This document shows, in pieces, positions 25,908 to 32,455 of a stretch of DNA of 64,000 nt. The notes beneath the pieces are model-generated. The model was not told the DNA's origin and ran no database searches. It worked only from the letters and a program-made list of their open reading frames with translations. Each line of letters opens with the position of its first letter. The stretch's first letter is position 1. The position numbers were made by a program, and so were the translations under genes. The stretch is from Streptomyces alanosinicus (GTDB lineage Bacteria; Actinomycetota; Actinomycetes; Streptomycetales; Streptomycetaceae), in the NCBI RefSeq assembly GCF_014650595.1, contig NZ_BMVG01000030.1, positions 19,314 to 83,313 of the forward strand. Direction: 5' to 3'.

Positions 25908-27170
25908 TCAGGCGAGGAACGTCTTCCAGCCGCCGGTGGGCTGCGCTCCGACCCCCAGCGTGCGCAGCTTGGCGAGCACCTCGGGCTTCTGTACGTCCAT
26001 CCAGTCGACGAACTGCCGGAAGGAGACCATCCGGACGTCCGCGCCCTTCTCCTTCTCCGCCGCGATGTGCTTGAAGGCCTCCTCGACGGAATCCATGTAG
26101 ATGCCGCCGTTCCAGTGCTCGAAGTGATTGCCGATGAAGAACGGCGCCCGGTTCGTCTCGTACGCCCGCGTAAAGCCCGCGATGTACGCACCCGCGGACT
26201 GCTTGCGCCAGCCCGGGTAGTTGTAGGCGGGCGCATGGGTCGAGTTCTTGGACTGGTTGGCCATCATGTTGTAGTCCATCGAGAGGACCTCGAAGGAACG
26301 ACCGGGGAAAGGTACCTGCTGCAGCGGCAGGTCCCAGATGCCGAGCCGCTTCACCGGCCACACCTGAAGGCCGCCCGGCGAGGAGGCGTCGTAGCGCCAG
26401 CCCAGCTTCTTGGCCGTGGGCAGCAGGTTGTTCTGGCCGAGCAGACAGGGCGTGCGGCCGCCGGCCAGCTCCTTGTCGTAGTCGAACGGCAGGGAGGGCA
26501 TGTCGGACCAGCCGGTGTTGGTCCGCCACTCCTTCACGAACGCCTTGGCCTGCCGGATCTCGCTCTCCCACTGCTGCGGGGTCCACCACTTCACCGAGCC
26601 GTGGGCCTCACCGCAGAAGTGCCCGTTGAAGTGGGTGCCTATCTCATGACCCTCCAGCCAGGCCCGGCGCACATTGGTGAGGGTCATCTTGATGTGCTCG
26701 TCGGTGAGGTAGCCGATGTCGGAGGCACCGCGCAGGTTGTTCGGCGGCTCGTACATCCGCTTCTTCGCCTCGGGCAGCAGATACAGCCCCGAGAGGAAGA
26801 AGGTCATGCTCGCGCCGTGCTGCTTGGCGAGGTCCAGAAAGCGCGGGAAGAGTCCGTTGCCGACCTCGCCGGCACCGTCCCAGGAAAAGATCACGAACTG
26901 CGGCGGGGTCTGGCCCGGCTCCAGCGGCTCGGGCTTGTCCGGCTGGTGGGGCTGCTTGCCCGTGAAGGACGTGGAGCCGTCCCCGATCGGCCGGCCGGCC
27001 GTCGAGCCTCCCCCGTCCTGGCCGTTCTTCCCCTGATCGGAACCGGTCGAGTGCCCGGCACCGTCCGATGAGGTGCCGGTCCCGCAACCGGCGAGGGTGG
27101 CGGCGGCGGCCGCACCCGCACCCAGGCCGAGTATTCCCCGGCGGGAGAGAGTCCGGGAGACGGTGCGCAT
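25908..27170 (-). CDS. Secreted polysaccharide-deacetylase-like lipoprotein (Tat/lipobox)
   Basis: A 420-aa exported protein. The N-terminus has a twin Arg (SRRGILGLGAG) and a lipobox-like TLAGCGTG, so it is probably a Tat lipoprotein. A 50-residue disordered linker follows. The core (from about 80) matches the NodB/polysaccharide deacetylase fold: VIFSWDGAGEVGN holds the first Asp, and GHEIGTHFNGHF the His pair. The catalytic residues are not fully standard, so enzymatic activity is uncertain. ATG at 27170 is chosen because it opens the signal peptide. Confidence 0.75.
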   Translation of the reverse strand: MRTVSRTLSRRGILGLGAGAAAAATLAGCGTGTSSDGAGHSTGSDQGKNGQDGGGSTAGRPIGDGSTSFTGKQPHQPDKPEPLEPGQTPPQFVIFSWDGAGEVGNGLFPRFLDLAKQHGASMTFFLSGLYLLPEAKKRMYEPPNNLRGASDIGYLTDEHIKMTLTNVRRAWLEGHEIGTHFNGHFCGEAHGSVKWWTPQQWESEIRQAKAFVKEWRTNTGWSDMPSLPFDYDKELAGGRTPCLLGQNNLLPTAKKLGWRYDASSPGGLQVWPVKRLGIWDLPLQQVPFPGRSFEVLSMDYNMMANQSKNSTHAPAYNYPGWRKQSAGAYIAGFTRAYETNRAPFFIGNHFEHWNGGIYMDSVEEAFKHIAAEKEKGADVRMVSFRQFVDWMDVQKPEVLAKLRTLGVGAQPTGGWKTFLA

Positions 27171-27316
27171 GGAAATCCCCGATTCGTCGCGCCTACTGGT
27201 AGTCACCCAGTGAGAGGGCACGACGATCGGGGAGGTTCACCTGGATTCTTATGTTTTTCGCAATATCTCCGGCAAATTGCTCTACGGCAAGTCAAATAAC
27301 CTGCTGGAGAGGTGAG

Positions 27317-28054
27317 TTACGCGCCGAAGGCCTTGCCCTTTCCCTGCACCGGTTTGGCACCGGCCCGCAGATGGGCCGGGACGAGATCGATGGCGGGCTC
27401 GCTGTAGCCGACCGACACGATCTTGTCGCCCAGATAGGTGAAGGTCGTCAGGGAGGCCAGGGTGCACTGCCGCTTGCGCGGATCGTGCCACAGCCGCCGC
27501 CGCTCCACATAGGACCGCACGATCCAGATCGGCAGCTGATGACTGACCAGCACCGCCTCGTGCCCGCGGGCGGCGTCCTTGGCCGCGTTCAGCGCGCCGG
27601 TCATCCGCACCACCTGGTCGACGTACGGCTCGCCCCAGGACGGCTTGAACGGGTTGACCAGGTGCTTCCAGTTCTCCGGCCGCTGCAGCGCGCCGTCCCC
27701 CACCCCGAAGGTCTTGCCCTGGAAGACGTTGTCGGCCTCGATGAGCCGCTCGTCGGTGTCCAGGTCGAGACTGTGCGCCTTGGCGATCGGGGCGGCCGTC
27801 TCCTGCGCCCGCTCCAGCGGCGAGGCGCAGACGTACGTCACATCCCGCGCGGCGAGATGCTCGGCGACCCGGTCGGCCATCTGCCGGCCCAGCTCGGACA
27901 GGTGGTATCCGGGCAGCCGCCCGTACAGAATCCCGTCCGGGTTGTCGACCTCGCCGTGCCGCATGACATGGACGACGGTGACGTCCTTGTCCCTGGCACC
28001 GCCGCCGATGCCGGTGCTGCCGCCGATGCCGGTGCTGCCAATGCTGTTGCTCAC
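27317..28054 (-). CDS. Histidine phosphatase (phosphoglycerate mutase-like) family
   Basis: A 245-aa protein. The catalytic RHG motif is in VVHVMRHGEVDNPDGILYG, and the second His is in LVSHQLPIWIV. Conserved ASPLERAQETA follows the pattern of the family. The first 25 residues contain a duplicated GSTGIGG element. It overlaps hemL by four bases (27317-28054 ends at GTG 28054), so it is translationally coupled to heme synthesis. Its substrate is unknown. Confidence 0.87.
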   Translation of the reverse strand: MSNSIGSTGIGGSTGIGGGARDKDVTVVHVMRHGEVDNPDGILYGRLPGYHLSELGRQMADRVAEHLAARDVTYVCASPLERAQETAAPIAKAHSLDLDTDERLIEADNVFQGKTFGVGDGALQRPENWKHLVNPFKPSWGEPYVDQVVRMTGALNAAKDAARGHEAVLVSHQLPIWIVRSYVERRRLWHDPRKRQCTLASLTTFTYLGDKIVSVGYSEPAIDLVPAHLRAGAKPVQGKGKAFGA

Positions 28055-29376
28055 GCGGTGGCCTCCGCAGCCGCCCGGGCCGCCGCCGGAAGGGCGTCGG
28101 CGATCTTCTGGATGGCCCGCTCGTCGTGGGCCGTGGACACGAACCAGGACTCGAAGGACGACGGCGGCAGATAGACGCCGTTCGACAGCAGCGAGTGGAA
28201 GAACGCCGTGAAGCGGAACGACTCCTGCCGCTTGGCGTCCTCGTAGTCCCGCACCTGCCGGTCGGTGAAGAACACGGAGAACATGTTGGAGGCGGTCTGC
28301 AGTCGGTGTGCGACGCCCTCCTTGTTCAGCGCCTCGGTGACGAGGGCCTGGATCCGCCGCGACACCTCGTCGACGGTGTCGTAGGCGGCGTCGTCGAGGA
28401 GCCGCAGCTGGGCGAGGCCGGCGGCGGTGGCGACGGGGTTACCGGACAGCGTGCCGGCCTGGTACACGGGCCCGGCGGGCGCGAGATGCGCCATGACGTC
28501 GGCCCGCCCGCCGAAGGCGGCGGCGGGGAAGCCCCCGCCCATGACCTTCCCGAAGGTCATCAGATCCGGCTTGACCCCGTCGATGCCGTACCACCCGGCG
28601 CGACTCGTACGGAACCCCGTCATGACCTCGTCGGAGATGTAGAGCGCGCCGTTCTTCCCGCAGGCGTCCTTCAGGCCCTGGTTGAAGCCGGGGTTCGGCG
28701 GGACGACGCCCATGTTCCCCGGCGAGGCCTCGGTGATCACACAGGCGATCTCGCCCGGGAACCGGTGGAAGGCCTCCTGCACGGCCTCCAGATCGTTGTA
28801 CGGCAGCACGATCGTGTCGCCGGCCTGGGCGCCGGTGACACCGGGCGTGTCCGGCAGTCCGAACGTGGCGAGCCCGCTGCCGGCCGCGGCGAGCAGCGCG
28901 TCCACGTGCCCGTGGTAGCACCCGGCGAACTTGATCACCTTGGACCGCCCGGTGAACCCGCGGGCGAGCCGGATCGCGGACATGGTCGCCTCGGTCCCGC
29001 TGCTGACGAGCCGGACCTGCGCCACGGGCTCGACCCTGGCGACGATCTCCTCGGCGAGCGCGACCTCTCCCTCGCCGGGCGTGCCGAAGGACGTACCGCG
29101 GGCGACGGCCTCCTGGACGGCGGCGATGACCTCGGGGTGCGCGTGCCCGAGGATCATGGGCCCCCAGGAGCAGACGAGATCCACATACTCCCGCCCGTCG
29201 GCGTCGGTCAGATAGGGACCGCTGCCGGACACCATGAAGCGGGGCGTGCCGCCGACGGCGCGGAAGGCGCGCACCGGCGAGTTCACACCGCCGGGGGTGA
29301 CGACGGAGGCACGGTCGAAGAGCGCCTGGGAGGCGGGCGCATCGTAGGAATAGGGCGTTTCGCTCAGGGCACTCAT
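28051..29376 (-). CDS. hemL: Glutamate-1-semialdehyde 2,1-aminomutase
   Basis: A 441-aa PLP enzyme that converts glutamate-1-semialdehyde to 5-aminolevulinate in tetrapyrrole synthesis. Visible motifs are GGVNSPVRAF, VSSGTEATMSAIRLARG, YHGHVDALL, and the PLP lysine in MTFGKVMGGGFPAAAFGG. Length and motifs match HemL fully. It lies in the same direction as the cytochrome c operon, which suits a shared heme theme. Confidence 0.95.
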   Translation of the reverse strand: MSALSETPYSYDAPASQALFDRASVVTPGGVNSPVRAFRAVGGTPRFMVSGSGPYLTDADGREYVDLVCSWGPMILGHAHPEVIAAVQEAVARGTSFGTPGEGEVALAEEIVARVEPVAQVRLVSSGTEATMSAIRLARGFTGRSKVIKFAGCYHGHVDALLAAAGSGLATFGLPDTPGVTGAQAGDTIVLPYNDLEAVQEAFHRFPGEIACVITEASPGNMGVVPPNPGFNQGLKDACGKNGALYISDEVMTGFRTSRAGWYGIDGVKPDLMTFGKVMGGGFPAAAFGGRADVMAHLAPAGPVYQAGTLSGNPVATAAGLAQLRLLDDAAYDTVDEVSRRIQALVTEALNKEGVAHRLQTASNMFSVFFTDRQVRDYEDAKRQESFRFTAFFHSLLSNGVYLPPSSFESWFVSTAHDERAIQKIADALPAAARAAAEATA

Positions 29377-29917
29377 GACGTGCGGCTTCTCCGGCTTCTC
29401 GGACTCCGGTGACGTGATGACCTCCTCAGGGTAGGCCGCGGCCCGACCACAGCGGGGGTCGGCTCGGGATCGGGGCGGATCGGGGGGCGGGGCGGGGCCT
29501 GGATCCGGGCGCGGGTCGGGGCTCCGTCATCCACCGCCGCCGTCCGCCATCTGCGAGACTGAGACCTGATACACACAGCTCATACGCACGTAATGATCAG
29601 GGGCCGGAAAGAACCCGTGGACTGTTGTTCAACCGCACGTTTCGGCGGGCGGACGTGGGGGAGGTCACTGACACGATGATCGGGTTGCGCGGCGGGGGCC
29701 ACGCGTCCTAGAAAAGCAGTCGGGTGGAGATATGCATCGCGGTGGCGGACTGGGCGAGGGGACTGATGACCTGGGTCCTCGACGTGCCCGGCGGGGAAGG
29801 CACCGGCGCGACGCGGAGGAAGCGACCGAAGCACGTCACACACAGGGTGTACCGGGTGAGCCCGAGCGGCGGGCCGACCGTCTCAGGGCGGGGAGCAGGA
29901 ATGGTGGTCGGGTGGGG
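29377..29917. other. 541-bp region between hemL and a conserved hypothetical gene
   Basis: This gap holds the hemL promoter region and the 5' leader of the next gene. An open frame runs on upstream of 29918 to an ATG at 29732. Its codons lack the usual G/C third-position bias, and the Shine-Dalgarno spacing at 29732 is only two bases, so I treat it as leader. I see no tRNA or recognisable regulatory element. Confidence 0.5.
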
Positions 29918-30349
29918 GTGACGTACAAATACTTCGGTGCGCCGGACGGCGCGACCGCGGCCCGCGTTCCCATCTCGATGCGCCCGGAGGAACTCGGCGG
30001 CGACGAGCTGGGCATGAACGGCATGTTCACCAAGATCAAGCCGGAGACGATGGCCGCGATGGTGCTGACCGGCATCGAGGGCGTCCCCCTGCACAAGGTC
30101 CCGCCCCTGGAACTGGTCGTCCTGCACCCCGACTACGCGGTCGTGAAGCTCCCCATGACCGTCGTCGACCCCTTGCGCGGCATCGGCGAGGAAGCGGTCG
30201 GCGCGGCCGCCTTCATCTGGTCTACGGTCCCTGACCGCGGGGGTCCGCGGGACGCGTTCAACGTGTACCAGTTGCTGCACGAGTGGCAGGACTTCTCGCA
30301 TCGGTTGCATGAGGCGGGGCATCAGCCGTATTGCTTGGTGTGGCCCTGA
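29918..30349 (+). CDS. Conserved actinobacterial hypothetical protein
   Basis: A 143-aa soluble protein beginning VTYKYFGAPDGATAARVPIS. I recall near-identical proteins across Streptomyces but no assigned function. It has no signal peptide and no membrane segment. GTG at 29918 is chosen because third-position G/C bias begins there. It is the last core gene before the accessory island on the left; a strong hairpin follows at 30370. Confidence 0.7.
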   Translation: MTYKYFGAPDGATAARVPISMRPEELGGDELGMNGMFTKIKPETMAAMVLTGIEGVPLHKVPPLELVVLHPDYAVVKLPMTVVDPLRGIGEEAVGAAAFIWSTVPDRGGPRDAFNVYQLLHEWQDFSHRLHEAGHQPYCLVWP

Positions 30350-30369
30350 GCTGGGGTTTCAGGGGTTTC

Positions 30370-30392
30370 GGGCGGGGTTTCTGACCCCGCCC
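30370..30392 (+). terminator. Terminator hairpin at the left island edge
   Basis: GGGCGGGGT (30370-30378) pairs perfectly with ACCCCGCCC (30384-30392) across TTCTG. It lies 20 bp after the stop of the conserved hypothetical gene and directly touches the left 36-bp integrase-end repeat. It probably ends transcription from the left, and could also end the lost leftward integrase gene. Confidence 0.65.
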
Positions 30393-30427
30393 TCGTCATG
30401 TGCGGAGAGAGGCCGTCAGGCGGCCAG
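30392..30427. repeat. Left copy of 36-bp island-flanking repeat (integrase 3'-end remnant)
   Basis: These 36 bp match 36820-36855 at 31 positions, starting CTCGTCATG and ending GTCAGGCGGCCAG. Read leftwards, TGT GCC CTG GCC GCC TGA encodes CALAA-stop, like the RALAA-stop end of the integrase remnant at 36844. So it appears to be the last codons of a second, otherwise lost integrase gene. It marks the left edge of the island. Confidence 0.6.
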
Positions 30428-30713
30428 GGCACATTGAGGGCACATGGGTTGTGATCAGGGCACTGGCGTGCGCCGCGCCCTTCCCTGTAGCTCGTGCTCT
30501 GCCCGTCCCGGTACTGCGCGTAGGTCGATGGGATGCCGGTGACGCGTTGTGCATTCAACATTGCCCATCGTCAGAGGCATGCGCCAGAATCATCGGGCAT
30601 TTGACAAAACCTCGTGCCACAGACGATCCCGCAGGCTTCCGCGAACTGCTCGGGTGTCCGCTTGACGGGCGGCGTTGGGGGCGAGTGAGTTCTGTTGCGG
30701 GAAGGACACCGCT
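30428..30713. other. Leader region of the cyclic-nucleotide island
   Basis: This 286-bp stretch has no convincing gene. A consensus -35 element TTGACA occurs at 30601-30606, but no good -10 follows at 16-18 bp (the nearest match is GACGAT, 15 bp away), so a promoter for the Crp-led operon is only suggested. The segment near 30490-30535 has faint similarity to the centre of the MITE-like element at 8399, too weak to call. Confidence 0.35.
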
Positions 30714-31457
30714 GTGGAGAGCGCCGCTGGAAGCGCGAAGCCAGGAGCCTTACGCGCTTCGGCTGAGGCCGCTGTATCCCTTCTAACCGACGACCGCGTC
30801 CCTTACCTCGCCCGGCTCCCGGAGGCGGCCTCGGTGGCGTTGATCAGCGCCGGAACCGAGCTGCGTTATCCCGCTCGTACCGCCCTGCTCATGAAGGGCG
30901 AGCCGTCCTCCCACGTCCTGCTCGTCCTGGAAGGTTGGGTGAAGGTGACCGACGGTTCCCCCGGCGGGCACGAAGCACTGCTGGCTCTGCGCGGGCCTGG
31001 GGACGTCATTGGCGAAAGCGCCGCGCTCGAGGACACGTCACGGTCCGCTTCGGTGACCACCTTGGAGCCGGTGAGGGCAGTGGTCATCTCGGCGGACCGC
31101 TTCAAGGCGTACCTTGACGCGCACCCGACCGCGGCGCGTCAGCTCATGGCCGTGGTCACAGACCGAATGCGTGCCGCGGACCGCAAGCGGCTGGAGCTCG
31201 CGGCCTGCGGCGTCAAGGAGAGACTGGCGCGCCTGCTGCTGGAGCTGGCTCAGCACCACGGTGAGGCGGTACCGGAGGGCGTTCTCGTCAGAGTGCCGCT
31301 CACTCAGCAGGAGCTCGCCGGAGCAGTGGGGTCGTCTCGTGAGTCGGTTACTCGGCTTCTTCGTGAACTACGGGAGCGCGGCTACGTCACCACGCACCGT
31401 CAGTCCCTGGTGGTAGTCAAGCCGGAGATGCTGCGGCGGATCGGCGGCTCTGCGTAA
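30714..31457 (+). CDS. Crp/Fnr-family regulator with intact cyclic-nucleotide pocket
   Basis: A 247-aa protein. The cNMP-binding domain covers about residues 30-145. The phosphate-binding cassette is complete: GDVIGESAALEDTSRSASV, with Glu101 and Arg110 in the positions that hold the cyclic phosphate and ribose. A dimer helix follows, then a Crp-type winged helix (about 193-235; LTQQELAGAVGSSRESVTRL). GTG at 30714 has GAAGGA seven bases upstream. It precedes a nucleotide cyclase gene in the same direction, so it is a strong candidate for a local sensor of that cyclase's product, controlling the operon. Confidence 0.88.
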   Translation: MESAAGSAKPGALRASAEAAVSLLTDDRVPYLARLPEAASVALISAGTELRYPARTALLMKGEPSSHVLLVLEGWVKVTDGSPGGHEALLALRGPGDVIGESAALEDTSRSASVTTLEPVRAVVISADRFKAYLDAHPTAARQLMAVVTDRMRAADRKRLELAACGVKERLARLLLELAQHHGEAVPEGVLVRVPLTQQELAGAVGSSRESVTRLLRELRERGYVTTHRQSLVVVKPEMLRRIGGSA

Positions 31458-31624
31458 TCCGTCACACCAACCGTGCGGCAACGATCCTCGCGGCGCACGA
31501 CGTGCTGGTTGACCCTGGGTATGGAGTGCTCGGACAGCCAGGGCGGTCGGCCCGGTGGTCGATTCGCCCTCCTGCACTTCGCTTTGGCCTGACGCGCCGG
31601 TCGCGCGCTTCTGAGGAGAGACAC

Positions 31625-32455
31625 ATGGCGGAACCCAGCAACAAGACGATCCTGCTCATGGACATGGAGGGATCGGGGCGGCGTCGCGACAGCGAACAAG
31701 CCGTCATTCACCGCATGTTGTACAGAGTCCTCCACGAGACGCTGTCGGCTGCCGCCATCGAGCCGACCGAGTATCGCAGCGAGGACCGCGGCGACGGCGT
31801 CTTCGTCCTCATCGATCCGGCCGTGCCGAAGCCCGCGCTGCTCAGGGCCTTGCTGACGGCGACACCTGAGCAACTCGTCAGCACCAATCGGCTGGCCGCC
31901 GAGGGTGCTCGGATCAGGCTGCGGATCGTCGTCCATACAGGCGAAGTGGCACTGGACGAGTTCGGTGCAGTGGGCGCGGATCTCGTCCATGCCTTCCGGC
32001 TCCTTGACGCACCGGCGCTACGAAAGGAGCTTGTCGCTACGTCGGAGCCGAGTGTCCTTTGCGTGTCCAACGCCGTGTATCAGGGCGTTGTGCGTCACGC
32101 GCATCCGGGTGTACGGCCCGAGCAGTTCCACCCGCTGACCGTCGACAGCAAAGAAGGTGCCACGCTGACGGGCTGGTACCACGACATCTCGCGACGGCAC
32201 ACCGACACCGCCGGATCGGAGCAGCCCGCCGCGGAGTCGACCTCATCGTCCATCCCCGCGCAGGCGGCCGCACCGGTACCCAGGACTGAGCACTCGGCCG
32301 ACGCGGCTCCGGCTCCGGCGCTGCACACGCGCACCGGCAACTTCTTCTTCGGGACCGCGAGCATCGCCGGGGACGCCATTGCGGGTGACAAGCACGTTGG
32401 TACCCGCTCCACCGAGTCGACTCGGCATCGGGACGTGGAAGGAAGCGGAGAGTGA
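31625..32455 (+). CDS. Class III nucleotidyl cyclase, Pycsar PycC-like, with C-terminal motif tail
   Basis: A 276-aa protein. Residues 8-165 form a stand-alone class III cyclase domain: ILLMDMEGSG (metal Asp13), DRGDGVFVLI (second metal Asp57), and VGADLVHAFRLLD, with Arg125 in the transition-state position but His122 where adenylyl cyclases usually have Asn. Residues 192-235 are a Pro/Ala/Ser linker. Residues 243-258 (GTASIAGDAIAGDKHV) match a motif in the next protein. ATG 31625 follows GGAGAG. With a DUF5706 effector in the same operon it fits a Pycsar cyclase, which would make cCMP or cUMP on infection; the true product is unknown. Confidence 0.82.
   Translation: MAEPSNKTILLMDMEGSGRRRDSEQAVIHRMLYRVLHETLSAAAIEPTEYRSEDRGDGVFVLIDPAVPKPALLRALLTATPEQLVSTNRLAAEGARIRLRIVVHTGEVALDEFGAVGADLVHAFRLLDAPALRKELVATSEPSVLCVSNAVYQGVVRHAHPGVRPEQFHPLTVDSKEGATLTGWYHDISRRHTDTAGSEQPAAESTSSSIPAQAAAPVPRTEHSADAAPAPALHTRTGNFFFGTASIAGDAIAGDKHVGTRSTESTRHRDVEGSGE

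Noticed and set aside
29732..29917. N-terminal extension of the conserved hypothetical gene
   Set aside because: Codons in this stretch lack third-position G/C bias, and the Shine-Dalgarno to ATG distance at 29732 is only two bases.
30480..30545. Possible half copy of the MITE-like element at 8399
   Set aside because: Only short patches match (for example CGTGCTCT and GTACTGCGCGTAGGT-like); there are no terminal inverted repeats.
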